Below are positions 54,301-62,906 of a DNA stretch of 64,000 nt, one piece after another. The notes under the pieces were generated by a model. That model was not told the DNA's origin. It searched no databases and saw only the letters and a list, made by a program, of their open reading frames with translations. The stretch is from an uncultured Flavobacteriaceae bacterium (lineage in GTDB: Bacteria; Bacteroidota; Bacteroidia; Flavobacteriales; Flavobacteriaceae), in the NCBI GenBank assembly GCA_947503005.1, contig CANNCA010000007.1, forward strand, positions 186,001 through 250,000, given 5' to 3'. Every line of letters starts with the position of its first letter. Positions within the stretch are counted from its first letter, which is position 1. Both the position numbers and the translations under genes were made by a program.

Positions 54301-57032
54301 TGGAAAATCTGAACTTCCCAAGACACGGTACGCAAGCCATTGTTTCTGGAAACGGGATTTTCATCACAGCTGGGTCTCCAAATCAAGGTGGTGGCAATCA
54401 AAAAAATATGGAGGTACTTGGGGTAGACTCCCCTGTTGGTACTCCAAGTTTGGCCAGTACCCTTACTACACCAACTTCTGCACTAGTAGATGATACATCT
54501 GATACTGATATTTCTTTGGATGTAAACAATGGAAATACTGGAATAATAATTAAGTCCATGCAACTTTCTGGCCCAAATGCGAGTAGTTTCAGTATAACGT
54601 CCGGGCAACTCTCCAACGGACTTTTAAAACATAATACATCTCATGATGTATCCATAGGATTCAACGGAACTGTAGATGGTGAAATAGCCACTTTGGTAAT
54701 TAATTACGGCAATTCTAATCAGGTGTCCATAGCTTTGGAAGGTAACATCGAAGGTGTACAGAATGATATAATTGATTTTACTTTAATCAATGCCGATGCA
54801 GATACGGATATGCTCGATTTAATTGACGGTACGCAAATAAGCGCATCAACGGTTCAAGGAATTGGTTTAAACATTCGCGCAAATACGAGTCCACCCGTGG
54901 TAGGAAGTGTAGCATTTCAACTGAGTGGAGAGCTTAGTATTTCTAGAACTGAAAACGCCGCAGCTTATGCCCTTTATGGTAATAGTGGGAACGATTACAA
55001 CAGTATTCAATTTCCGCTAGGGGATTATATGTTGACGGCAATCGCATACTCAGGTTCAAGCCTATCAGGTAATATACTAGGTGAGAAAACAATACAATTC
55101 TCGATAGTGAACGAGGTCGGAGAGAATAACCCTCCGGTAGTCACGAATCCCGGAACTCAAAACAGTAATGAGGGCGATACCATATCCTTGCCAATTGTTG
55201 CAAGTGATGAAAGTAACAACCTCACGTATTCGGCAACAGGTTTGCCACCTGGTCTTTCCATGAATTCCAATACTGGAATTATTTCGGGAACAGTTGCAAG
55301 TGGAGGTACAGGAAATGGCTTTCAAGAATCGAATGGACTTGTCGTCATCGAGGCAGAATCTGGAAATTTGGTTCCCGGTTGGTCGCAGACATCTACAGGA
55401 GGGGCCACTGGTATCATAGCAAGCACTAACAGCTTTAATTCACAAAGCGGTGGAACCATACCGTACCAAATCAATATTTCTACGCCAGGGGTATACCGTT
55501 TTAATTGGCGTAATTTTTATAGTGGATCAAGTCCAACGGACGAAAATGATAATTGGCTGAGGTTCCCGAATAATAATGACGTATGGTTTTTTGGTCATAA
55601 GGGAACTATAGCAAATGAGGCAGCCATGATAAGCAATTTACAAGGCGCCCAAAATAACATCGTTTTTCCAAAAGGAAGTTCAAGAATTACGCCTGGAACA
55701 ACCCCAGAGGGTGGTGGAAGTAATGGATTTCTAAAAGTTTATAGGGCAGGTGGTGCACCTGAAACTTATTCTTGGCAAGCATTGACTAGTGATGGCGACG
55801 GGCATGATGTTTATGTTTGGTTCGTCAACCCTGGTACTTATACTATGGAAATTTCAGAACGTTCGGCAGGTCATGCCATTGATAAAATAGCGCTTTATAA
55901 GTTAGACGGTCAAACATATACTACAGCCCAATTAACTGCAGCACAAGAATCTCAAAGTTCTGGTGGGCCGGGGGCATCAGCCAACAGCCCTTATGATGTG
56001 CAGGTCACCGTTAGTGACGATGCGATTCCTCAGCTTTCGACAACAACTCAATTCAGTTGGATTGTTGGAGTTGCCAATGTAAATAATCCACCGATAGCAA
56101 TACCAGTGGCTTCTACCTTATCTGGTGATGCCCCGTTACAAGTCTCGTTCACAGGTGGCAATTCTACCGACGATTCAGGAATTGTGAGTTACTTGTGGGA
56201 CTTCGATGATAATAGTTCATCTACTCAAGCTAATCCTCCCACGCATACTTTTAATACTCCAGGAATATATAATGTTACATTAACAGTGACCGATGGGCAA
56301 GGTCTTTCGGATTCTGAATCGCTAACCATAGTAGTTAATGATGTTAGCCAGAACGGTGTGGTAGGCTTTACCTTGGTCAATGCTGACACGAATATCGACA
56401 TATTCGACCTTGTTGATGGTCAAGAGATCGGAGTTCAGACGGCTGCACTCAGTATTAGGGCCAATACCGATCCTGCGGTTGTGGGTAGTGTTTCTCTCGT
56501 CATCTCGGGCTTGCTTTCCAACAGTCGAGTTGAAAATGTTGCTCCGTATACTTTATTCGGTGATTATTTGGACAATTACAATGGATTTCAACTACAAGTA
56601 GGTACATATACCATTAGTGCGACAGCCTATAGCGGTGCTAACTTAAGTGGCACTAATTTAGGAACGTTAACCAATCAATTTACGATTACCAACAGTAGTT
56701 CTAATAAGAGTTCTATAGCTATTTCTAACCAAGATTTAATCGGAGATTATCAAATTGATATGAACTTCGAAACAATGGATATAATCGTTAGCCCTAACCC
56801 TGCAAAAAACTATTTGAGGCTAGATTTTCTTGGAACTTCCGGGAATGTATTAGGTGCTAGCCTATTTAATCTTAATGGGAAATTGGTACGTACTTTCAAC
56901 ACTAATGAAATTAACGTTTCAGGCAATGGCTTGCTTTTAAATATCGAAGGAATTACGAATGGTATCTACTTGGTTAAAATTACATTAAAAGACAGTGACC
57001 CTCGATTTATTAAAGCTATTGTTCAAAACTAA
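48399..57032 (+). CDS. Giant T9SS-secreted mosaic protein, paralogue of 18629-26728
   Basis: 2877 aa, signal peptide ending STNAQE. Approximate order: sugar-dehydrogenase/NHL-like propeller (30-560), Ca-binding DxDxDG repeats (579-640), lectin-like sandwich (650-890), malectin (898-1047), PKD (1054-1137), second malectin (1141-1295), He_PIG, Kelch propeller 1 (1400-1697), Kelch propeller 2 (1706-2005), a repeated module starting FTLINADADTDMLDL (2124-2235) and again FTLVNADTNIDIFDL (2653-2760), He_PIG, CBM35-like domain (2310-2500), PKD, and a T9SS type-A sorting domain (IIVSPNPAKNYLRL to the end). The first 890 residues are very close to the paralogue, while the middle is rearranged and has an extra Kelch block. 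Likely a secreted carbohydrate-binding surface protein. Confidence 0.85.
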   Translation: MTRKITLISFHLIAFIFFNNQSTNAQEPTFSQSELKLNGNDFAFGTTALMYGPDGRLYVAEYPTGTIKVMTIQRNGDADYEVTAVEILDGIQTMADHNDDGTLQSSVNRQVTGLTVAGTSSNPIVYVASSDVRIGSGEGGGNGDIGLDTNSGVITRFTWNGGSWNVVDLVRGLPRSEENHSTNGLEFTTINGTDYLIVASGGFTNAGGPSTNFVYSCEYALSGAVLSIDLDAINALPILSDNGRSYIYDLPTLDDPTRANLNGITDPDNSNYDGIDVNDPFGGNDGLNQAIVVQGGPVQIFSPGFRNAYDLVVTQNGGLYVTDNGANIGWGGFPVNEGGGSATNDYDPSEPGSQSDSGGEQIDNVDHLQLVTTNLQTYVPGSLYGGHPNPTRANPNGAGLYTAPNQSGNSGAVFRTLKYDPDGSSPGSTNNPAVALPANWPPVQVANPVEGDWRGPTVNNPDGPQDNPVAIWGTNTNGIDEYTASNFGGVMQGDLLAGHNMGNIRRVQLNSNGTLQNLNQTFLTGIGGNALGITCNSDLDVFPGTIWAGTLNGKIVVFEPADAVICINPGEPGYVANEDYDSDGYTNQDEINSGVNHCNGGSQPMDFDKSAGFPLQSDLSDLDDDNDGINDALDPFQLGNPTLGGSDAFQLPVNNDLFNDQEGLGGIFGLGMTGLMNNGDTGANWLDWLDDRDEGPNPNDVLGGAPGLMTSHMTSGTAFGSSNTQEKGYQYGVQTSVNTGIFTVSGNLINLTGPLRLYGNNAAVGGELGLFIGDGTQSNYIKIVLTTNGITAVQEINDVPQTPLNVSIPIASRPSSSIVLYFIVNPSTGKVYMEYAIDGGARNLIGTITAQGNVLNAIQQANKDMAVGFIGTSNSPNVELEGTWDFLNVSQGDQGFAARVNVGGSEIISDGKLFLSDQSFTGGQQFSNSSAQVPQMYQTERSSSGKTFQYNFPVQNGDYNVILHFAEIYWGATGGGPGGIGNRIFDVNIEGSLKLDNYDIYAEVGAETVVTKSFGVTVNDGILNIDFSSLENVGGVDQPKVSAIEITQAIENNQPPVAVAQATPITGDAPLEVTFTGSNSTDDVGVASYLWDFKDTSPTVNEANPIHTFSAPGTYDVELTVGDGDGSMNTTTITIVVNDPGSPEDIRINSGGPLTTFNSKDWVSDEFFLGGSSFANANAQLPDLYKTERSSSSKLFQYNITLPNGNYEVRLHFAEIYWGATGGGTGGVGSRVFDVFAEGSILLDDYDIVADVGSETPVVKTFDVTILDGQLNLEFDTVGSDGVDQPKVSAIEVVSGGSFAPIVVQPISDQNNMVNDVIGSLGVSASGGDPNANFIYEISGQPDGIQIEPTNGLIYGTINSNSATGGINNDGVHNVTVSVSKLGSTTIDINFDWTITDSASCVWNDLSDPSQGRFESMTGVLGDKLYLIGGWLPGIPRLVASTEVEIYDIANDTWSFGTPMPVPITHMGFTAVGDELWSIGGFVGDDPGVATDAVLIYNTTTDTWSTGPNLPTVTGSGSATLNDNKLHFFGGLAADRQTDLGNHYVLDLNNIGAGWTTAAPLPNPRNHLSAASLNGLVYAIGGQYGHDGPKEDTKLLHVYDPSTDQWSKLADLPEERSHFEPATSIRNGKIIIAGGRNGGNFYDEVTQYDPQLNSWSELCTLPASLVAPVARIFGDRLIVTGGSLDGFNNIPNETSWLLLEPEVSQLAWVDKNENEDYTARHENSFVQAGDKFYLMGGRENAKTIDIYDYNSDSWTALVDSAPFEFNHFQATEYQGLIWVIGAFKTNNFPNEIPAEFIWTFDPANQEWIQGPQIPAARRRGSTGLVVHNDKFYIAGGNNSGHDGGYLPFFDEYDPSTGNWSILGDAPRARDHFASAVINNKLYLAGGRLTSVANGFFEPTISEVDVYDFNTATWSTLPSSQNIPTNRGAASVANFNNKLVVIGGEIGGQSSALTITEEFNPATGLWSELENLNFPRHGTQAIVSGNGIFITAGSPNQGGGNQKNMEVLGVDSPVGTPSLASTLTTPTSALVDDTSDTDISLDVNNGNTGIIIKSMQLSGPNASSFSITSGQLSNGLLKHNTSHDVSIGFNGTVDGEIATLVINYGNSNQVSIALEGNIEGVQNDIIDFTLINADADTDMLDLIDGTQISASTVQGIGLNIRANTSPPVVGSVAFQLSGELSISRTENAAAYALYGNSGNDYNSIQFPLGDYMLTAIAYSGSSLSGNILGEKTIQFSIVNEVGENNPPVVTNPGTQNSNEGDTISLPIVASDESNNLTYSATGLPPGLSMNSNTGIISGTVASGGTGNGFQESNGLVVIEAESGNLVPGWSQTSTGGATGIIASTNSFNSQSGGTIPYQINISTPGVYRFNWRNFYSGSSPTDENDNWLRFPNNNDVWFFGHKGTIANEAAMISNLQGAQNNIVFPKGSSRITPGTTPEGGGSNGFLKVYRAGGAPETYSWQALTSDGDGHDVYVWFVNPGTYTMEISERSAGHAIDKIALYKLDGQTYTTAQLTAAQESQSSGGPGASANSPYDVQVTVSDDAIPQLSTTTQFSWIVGVANVNNPPIAIPVASTLSGDAPLQVSFTGGNSTDDSGIVSYLWDFDDNSSSTQANPPTHTFNTPGIYNVTLTVTDGQGLSDSESLTIVVNDVSQNGVVGFTLVNADTNIDIFDLVDGQEIGVQTAALSIRANTDPAVVGSVSLVISGLLSNSRVENVAPYTLFGDYLDNYNGFQLQVGTYTISATAYSGANLSGTNLGTLTNQFTITNSSSNKSSIAISNQDLIGDYQIDMNFETMDIIVSPNPAKNYLRLDFLGTSGNVLGASLFNLNGKLVRTFNTNEINVSGNGLLLNIEGITNGIYLVKITLKDSDPRFIKAIVQN

Positions 57033-57302
57033 AAATATGATCCACAGAAATTCAGTTTACAAGGAATCATAATGACAGCCTAATGAAGATTTCAACAAAA
57101 GCCTTTCAAAAATGAAGTTCTTAATTTGTATCAACTGTTAAAGTTATCTTTAAATTTAAAATAGGCCCGATTTTCCCTTTACTTGAATTAAGTCTTTTAC
57201 CTATCTTGTAGCATTACCTTTTGGACTACGGCAATTCATTTTTGTCGTAAAATCTATTTATATAGGTACTCATACTAATTTACAATCAAAAAACTAAACT
57301 AT

Positions 57303-58943
57303 ATGAAAAGACGAGATTTTGTACAACTTTCCGGTCTAGGGGCAGGGGCGATTCTGATGCCAAGCCTGATGATGGGAAATAATATTCCGACCGAGGCTTT
57401 ATTGGCTCCGGGTATGGATGTTATTGTAAAAAAACGAATGGCCGATGTCGCATTAAATACTGCGAAATCTATGGGTGCTACTTATGCCGATGCACGAATT
57501 GGAAGATATTTAAATCAGTATGTTTTTACTCGAGAAGATAAAGTTCAGAATGTGGTGAACACTGAGTCCTTCGGAATAGGGATTCGAGTTATCGCAAATG
57601 GAACCTGGGGTTTTGCGTCTACAAACGATGTCACCGAAGATGGAATTAAAAAAGCCACCGAACAGGCCGTTGCTATTGCAAAAGCCAATTCAAAATTTCA
57701 AAAAGAACCTGTAGTATTGGCCCCTGTTTCGGGACAAGGAGAAGTTTCTTGGAAGACACCTATTAAAAAGGACTTTAAAGACGTTCCGGTTTCAGAGAAA
57801 GTGGATCTTCTATTGAACGCAAACGCCGCCGCACTTGAAAACGGTGCTAATTTTGTAAACTCTGCTTTGTTTATGGTCAATGAGCAAAAATACTTTGCTT
57901 CGACGGATGGGTCATACATTGATCAAGACGTTCATCGTATCTGGCCAACTTTTGGGGTGACCGCTGTTGATCAGGGTGCCGGCAAGTTTAAAACTAGGCA
58001 AGCAATGAGTGCACCTATGGGTATGGGCTATGAATATATGGATGGCTTATCATCAGAAAAATTGGATGGTGCTGCTGGTTTAAAACTATATCGAAATAGC
58101 TATGACATGGTCGAGGATGCGACCACTGCCGCCCAACAAGCCAAAGAAATGCTATCGGCCAAGTCCGTAGATCCTGGAAAATATGATTTGGTACTCGAGC
58201 CGAATCATTTAGGATTGACCATTCATGAATCGGTCGGTCACCCAACGGAATTAGATCGTGTATTGGGCTACGAGGCAAATTATGCTGGAACAAGTTTCGC
58301 GACAATCGATAAATGGGAGGCTAAAGATTTCCAATATGGAAGTGATATTGTAAATATTGTTGCCGATAAGACTCAAGTAGGGTCATTAGGTGCTGTTGGA
58401 TATGATGATGAAGGAGTTCCTTGTAAACAATGGGATATCATTCGGAACGGAATTCTAGTCAACTATCAAGCGATTCGCGATCAAGTGAAAATGATCGATC
58501 AGAATGAATCACACGGATGTTGCTACGCCCAGAGTTGGAATGACGTACAATTCCAGAGAATGCCTAATATTTCCTTGGAAGCTGGAACTGATCCCTATTC
58601 CGTAAGTGAAATGATCAAGGATGTAGAAAAGGGAATCTACATCGCAGGCCGTGGTTCATATTCCATAGATCAGCAACGGTATAACTTCCAATTTGGAGGT
58701 ACTGTTTTCTATGAGATTAAAAACGGCGAGATTGTGGGCATGTTGAACGACGTGGCATACCAATCAAACACACAGGAATTTTGGAATTCCTGTGCGAAGA
58801 TTTGTGATAAGAATGACTATCGGTTATTCGGCTCGTTCTTTGATGGAAAAGGGCAACCACCTCAGGTTAGTGCGGTTTCCCATGGTAGTTCGACCACCCG
58901 ATTTAATGACATTAATGTTATTAATACCGGTAGAACCGTTTAA
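57303..58943 (+). CDS. tldD: TldD-family metalloprotease with Tat-like signal
   Basis: 546 aa. The N-terminus MKRRDFVQLSGLGAGAILM carries a twin-arginine pattern (RRDFVQL) and a hydrophobic stretch, suggesting export rather than the cytoplasmic location of E. coli TldD. Zn-binding HESVGH at residues 308-313 (HExxxH). The C-terminal domain contains CYAQSW and IAGRGSYSIDQQRYNFQFG in parts. It forms a heterodimer with TldE, encoded 29 bp downstream. The E. coli pair degrades unfolded peptides and matures microcin B17. The 270-bp gap before this gene has no recognisable feature. Confidence 0.9.
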   Translation: MKRRDFVQLSGLGAGAILMPSLMMGNNIPTEALLAPGMDVIVKKRMADVALNTAKSMGATYADARIGRYLNQYVFTREDKVQNVVNTESFGIGIRVIANGTWGFASTNDVTEDGIKKATEQAVAIAKANSKFQKEPVVLAPVSGQGEVSWKTPIKKDFKDVPVSEKVDLLLNANAAALENGANFVNSALFMVNEQKYFASTDGSYIDQDVHRIWPTFGVTAVDQGAGKFKTRQAMSAPMGMGYEYMDGLSSEKLDGAAGLKLYRNSYDMVEDATTAAQQAKEMLSAKSVDPGKYDLVLEPNHLGLTIHESVGHPTELDRVLGYEANYAGTSFATIDKWEAKDFQYGSDIVNIVADKTQVGSLGAVGYDDEGVPCKQWDIIRNGILVNYQAIRDQVKMIDQNESHGCCYAQSWNDVQFQRMPNISLEAGTDPYSVSEMIKDVEKGIYIAGRGSYSIDQQRYNFQFGGTVFYEIKNGEIVGMLNDVAYQSNTQEFWNSCAKICDKNDYRLFGSFFDGKGQPPQVSAVSHGSSTTRFNDINVINTGRTV

Positions 58944-58972
58944 TCACAGTTTCACGCTAAATAGAAAATACA

Positions 58973-60289
58973 ATGGCAATATATACAGAAGAAGAAGCAA
59001 GAAAAATAATGGAAAAAGCAATGAGCTTTTCCACCGCCGACGCTTGCGAAATAAATTTAGAAGGAAGCGAGAGTGGAAACATAAGATATGCAAGAAACTC
59101 TGTTTCCACAGCTGGTCATCGTTCAAACCAAACCTTGGTAGTGCAGTCTAATTTTGGAAAGCAGTCGGGTACGGCGACTATCGATGAATTTGATGATGAA
59201 TCGTTGAAAAGGGTAGTGGCAAGGTCAGAAGAATTGGCCAAACTGTCTCCCGAAAACCCTGAATTCATGGGGCCACTTGGACCTCAGGTTTATGACAATG
59301 CAATCAACTATTCAGAAGCTACAGCCAACATTACGCCTGAATTTCGGGCGGAAGTGGCAAACAGTAGCATAGAACCAGCTGCCGCAAAAGATGTAACCGC
59401 TGCTGGTTTTTTAGACGATTCGGCAGGGTTCAGTGCGATGATGAACTCCAACGGACTCTTTGCCTATAACAAAGAAACCTTTTTGGAATTTACTGTTACT
59501 ATGCGTACCAATGATGGTACTGGATCTGGTTGGGTGACAAGGGATGTAAATGACGTAGCTAAGTTTGATGCTGCGGAAGCATCTAAAGTTGCAATTGATA
59601 AAGCGGTACTATCAAGGGAGGCAAAAGCTATTGAACCCGGAAAATACACGGTGATATTAGAACCCTCTGCAGGGCTTGGCCTATTGAACGGGCTTGGTAG
59701 AGCCATAAACGCACGTCAAGCTGATGAAGGGCGTAGCTTCATGTCGAAAGAGGGCGGAGGAACCAAAATAGGAGAGAAAATCGTTGATGAGCGCGTTAAT
59801 CTCTGGTCTGATCCTTTAAATCCAGAAGTACCTAGTGCTACTTGGAATGGTGCAGGTCAACCTTTGAAGAAGACCTCATGGATTGAAAATGGCGTGGTAA
59901 AAAACCTTGCCTATGATCGTTTTTGGGCGAAAGAGAAAGGTGTCGATCCCGTTCCTTTTCCCAGTAATTTTATTATGGGAGGTGGTGATGCCTCGTTAGA
60001 GGATTTAATTAAGAGCACTAAAAAAGGAATTTTGGTTACCCGCTTGTGGTACATACGCTCGGTAGATCCACAAACATTACTGTACACAGGTTTGACGCGT
60101 GATGGTACGTTCTATATCGAGGATGGCGCGATCAAATATCCAGTAAAGAATTTCAGGTTTAACGAAAGCCCCATTATCATGTTGAACAATTTGGAAACGC
60201 TAGGAAAACAAGAACGAGTAGATGGTAATTTGATTCCATATATGAAAATTAGGGATTTCACATTCACCAGCTTATCTGATGCTGTTTAA
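58973..60289 (+). CDS. tldE: TldE/PmbA-family protein
   Basis: 438 aa, partner of TldD. It has the shared N-terminal domain (ARNSVSTAGHRSNQT, GFLDDSAGF) but lacks the HExxxH zinc site: the equivalent stretch is VILEPSAGLGLLNGL. The C-terminal FPSNFIMGGGDAS and ENGVVKNLAYDRF motifs match PmbA. No signal peptide is apparent at MAIYTEEEARK, in contrast to the Tat-like start of TldD, so either the pair is exported together or the TldD signal is not functional. Confidence 0.88.
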   Translation: MAIYTEEEARKIMEKAMSFSTADACEINLEGSESGNIRYARNSVSTAGHRSNQTLVVQSNFGKQSGTATIDEFDDESLKRVVARSEELAKLSPENPEFMGPLGPQVYDNAINYSEATANITPEFRAEVANSSIEPAAAKDVTAAGFLDDSAGFSAMMNSNGLFAYNKETFLEFTVTMRTNDGTGSGWVTRDVNDVAKFDAAEASKVAIDKAVLSREAKAIEPGKYTVILEPSAGLGLLNGLGRAINARQADEGRSFMSKEGGGTKIGEKIVDERVNLWSDPLNPEVPSATWNGAGQPLKKTSWIENGVVKNLAYDRFWAKEKGVDPVPFPSNFIMGGGDASLEDLIKSTKKGILVTRLWYIRSVDPQTLLYTGLTRDGTFYIEDGAIKYPVKNFRFNESPIIMLNNLETLGKQERVDGNLIPYMKIRDFTFTSLSDAV

Positions 60290-60358
60290 TAATATATGAT
60301 TTAAAATGAGCTGGTTGTTTTGATGCATTCATGACAACCAGTTTTTATTTAAAACAGG

Positions 60359-60988
60359 TTGAATCTTTTGAGTAATGCCTTTTTCTTTACGAGGTTGCAG
60401 TATGAATCCGGTGATTGGGATGTAGATCAACGCATGCCTTCCAACTTGCTGAATTCGTTGGTCGAGTATACAACCCTGAAAGTTGATATACAAGAAAACA
60501 TAATTACCTTGGCAAGTGATGACATTTTCAAATGTCCCTTTTGTTATTTGTCAGGACATAAACTCGTACAGTTTACCAAAAAAGAACGGGAGAATTTTGA
60601 GAAGTACGTGAATAATGGCGGATTCATTTTTGTGGACGATTGCAACCATGACATCGATGGCCTCTTTGCGAAGTCTTTCGAACGTCAAATGGATGAAATA
60701 TTCGGGGAAGGAGAATTGAAGAAAATCTCAAATAATCACGAGTTATACAATATATTTTTTGAATTCGAAGATGGTCCACCAACCACATCACAAGAACTAA
60801 ACGGTTGGGGCGATGATTTGGTTCATGAATATCTCAAGGCCATACAGATCAACGGACGGATAGCCGTGCTCTACAGCAACAAGGACTATGGCTGCGAATG
60901 GGATTATGATTTTAGGAATAAACGCTGGTATAAAATAGACAATACCCGTTTCGGGGTAAATATAGTGATGTACGCACTTACATCATAA
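60359..60988 (+). CDS. DUF4159 domain protein
   Basis: 209 aa from TTG 60359 (no suitable in-frame ATG). Starts FFFTRLQYESGDWDVDQRMP, the usual opening of DUF4159 domains, and contains GGFIFVDDCNHDIDG, resembling a Rossmann/ThuA-like fold. In Bacteroidota this domain occurs with MoxR ATPase and BatA-type genes, as here (9 bp before moxR). Function unknown. Confidence 0.8.
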   Translation: MNLLSNAFFFTRLQYESGDWDVDQRMPSNLLNSLVEYTTLKVDIQENIITLASDDIFKCPFCYLSGHKLVQFTKKERENFEKYVNNGGFIFVDDCNHDIDGLFAKSFERQMDEIFGEGELKKISNNHELYNIFFEFEDGPPTTSQELNGWGDDLVHEYLKAIQINGRIAVLYSNKDYGCEWDYDFRNKRWYKIDNTRFGVNIVMYALTS

Positions 60989-60997
60989 TGATAGTAT

Positions 60998-61996
60998 ATG
61001 GAGAAACAACTATTGGAATTAAAACAGGAGGTCGAAATCCTGACCCAAAAACTTGCTGATTTAAAAAAAGAAATCGGAAAAGTAATTATCGGCCAAGAAG
61101 AAACAGTAGAACACCTACTTATTACTTTTTTGGCAGGCGGCCATGCCTTGTTGGAAGGAGTACCGGGCTTGGCGAAAACCTTGATGATTAAAACATTGGC
61201 CCGAACTATTGACCTTAATTTTAAACGAATTCAGTTTACACCTGATTTGATGCCTTCCGATATTATCGGAACTGAAATTCTTGAAGAAGACCATACTACG
61301 GGGAAGAAGTTTTTCGAATTCAACAAAGGACCGATTTTCGCGAACATCATTTTAGCAGATGAAATCAACCGAACACCTCCTAAAACACAGGCTGCGCTGT
61401 TAGAGGCAATGCAAGAGTTCGAGGTTACGTACTCGGGAAAGACCTACGAATTAGACCGACCATTTTTTATTTTGGCTACCCAGAACCCTATTGAGCAATC
61501 AGGTACTTTTCCCTTGCCAGAAGCCCAGCAAGACCGATTTCTGTTGTATATCAAAATTGGATATCCGACAGCAACCGAAGAGAATCTTATCTTGAAAAAC
61601 ACTACAGGATCAAAAAGCGAGGGAGTCAAAAAAATATTGACCGGAAAAGAGATTATTCGGCTTCAAGAATTGGTTCGAGAAATTCCAGTTAGCGATGAAC
61701 TCATAGATTACGTTGGTCAAGTGGTTCGTTCCAGTAGACCTGAAACCACCAATAATCCGTATGTAATGGAATGGGTGAGTTGGGGTGCCGGTCCTCGAGC
61801 AGGTCAGGCCATGATATTAACCGCTAAGGCCCGAGCCCTGCAACAGGGTCGACTTTCGGTTACTTTGGATGATATAAATCATATGGCATTCCCGGTGTTG
61901 AGGCATCGGATTCTTGTTAATTTTAAAGCTGAGGCGGAAGGAATTACTGCTGACGAAGTCACCACTCAAATTTTGAAAAGCACGGTATTTGCCTAA
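60998..61996 (+). CDS. MoxR-family AAA+ ATPase
   Basis: 332 aa. Walker A GVPGLAKT near residue 58, Walker B IILADEINRTPPKTQAALLEAMQE in parts, sensor ATQNPIEQSGTFPLPEAQQDRF, all typical of MoxR. It is a chaperone-like ATPase acting with the von Willebrand-type DUF58 protein encoded 12 bp downstream. Part of an aerotolerance (Bat)-like operon continuing beyond the window. Confidence 0.92.
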   Translation: MEKQLLELKQEVEILTQKLADLKKEIGKVIIGQEETVEHLLITFLAGGHALLEGVPGLAKTLMIKTLARTIDLNFKRIQFTPDLMPSDIIGTEILEEDHTTGKKFFEFNKGPIFANIILADEINRTPPKTQAALLEAMQEFEVTYSGKTYELDRPFFILATQNPIEQSGTFPLPEAQQDRFLLYIKIGYPTATEENLILKNTTGSKSEGVKKILTGKEIIRLQELVREIPVSDELIDYVGQVVRSSRPETTNNPYVMEWVSWGAGPRAGQAMILTAKARALQQGRLSVTLDDINHMAFPVLRHRILVNFKAEAEGITADEVTTQILKSTVFA

Positions 61997-62008
61997 ACTA
62001 AAACTACA

Positions 62009-62905
62009 GTGAAGCAAGATTATAGACAATTGCTTAAGCCTAAAATCATTAATAGTATCTCTGGCCTATCCCTAATTGCCAAGGTTATTGTTGACGGATA
62101 CTTAACAGGTCTCAATAAAAGTCGTAGGGTAGGCGCAGGGTTGGAATTCAGCCAATATAGGGGCTATGAACCCGGAGATGACACGCGACTCTTGGATTGG
62201 AAAATGTTGGCACGTTCCGGGAGGTACTACATCAAGCAATCTGAAATCGACACACATATTTCCGTAAAATTCATTATCGATGCTAGCAAGTCAATGTTAC
62301 ATGAAGAAGATGGTTTGTCAAAAATGGACTATATAAAAGTTTTGACGGCCTCATTGGCTCATTTAGCTCAAAGTCAAGGGGATGCAATAGGGCTATACGC
62401 ATTGAATGACAAAAATTTAAGAAGTATACAACCTACAGTTCAAAAGCAGCACTTCAATCGCTTTTTAAACGAATTAATTACAATCAAAGGGGAGGGTAAA
62501 TGGCCTGCTAGCGCAATTTCTTTAGATAGGATACATGATAAAAGCAAAAAAGAGCTGATTTTTTTCATTACGGATATGTATGAATATGATCTGGAACTTA
62601 CGAATCTGATTAAAAGCTTAAAAACCAAAAGAAATGAAGTTGTTGTGCTTCAGGTAATGGGAGAGAACGAAATGGAATTCGATTACGAAGGTTTCGTGAT
62701 ATTCGAAGACCTTGAAACCGGCACAAAAGTCAAAGTGGATACCAAAGCAGCAAAAAAGAGGTACCTGGATTTGCTTACCAAAAACTTGGACGAATCTAGA
62801 AATCAGTTTCTTGTTCAGGGAATTGGATATCATTTGTTCCGATTAAACGTGCCTATTTCCGAAGCCCTGCAACTGTTTCTAAAACGCCGTAGGGCCCTAC
62901 TCTAA
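62009..62905 (+). CDS. DUF58 domain protein (MoxR partner)
   Basis: 298 aa from GTG 62009. Contains the DUF58 signature FSQYRGYEPGDDTRLLDWKM in parts, and a VWA-like DASKSM motif (MIDAS Asp-x-Ser-x-Ser). The preceding gene encodes its usual MoxR ATPase partner, and the next gene starts one base after its stop. Confidence 0.9.
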   Translation: MKQDYRQLLKPKIINSISGLSLIAKVIVDGYLTGLNKSRRVGAGLEFSQYRGYEPGDDTRLLDWKMLARSGRYYIKQSEIDTHISVKFIIDASKSMLHEEDGLSKMDYIKVLTASLAHLAQSQGDAIGLYALNDKNLRSIQPTVQKQHFNRFLNELITIKGEGKWPASAISLDRIHDKSKKELIFFITDMYEYDLELTNLIKSLKTKRNEVVVLQVMGENEMEFDYEGFVIFEDLETGTKVKVDTKAAKKRYLDLLTKNLDESRNQFLVQGIGYHLFRLNVPISEALQLFLKRRRALL

Positions 62906-62906
62906 A

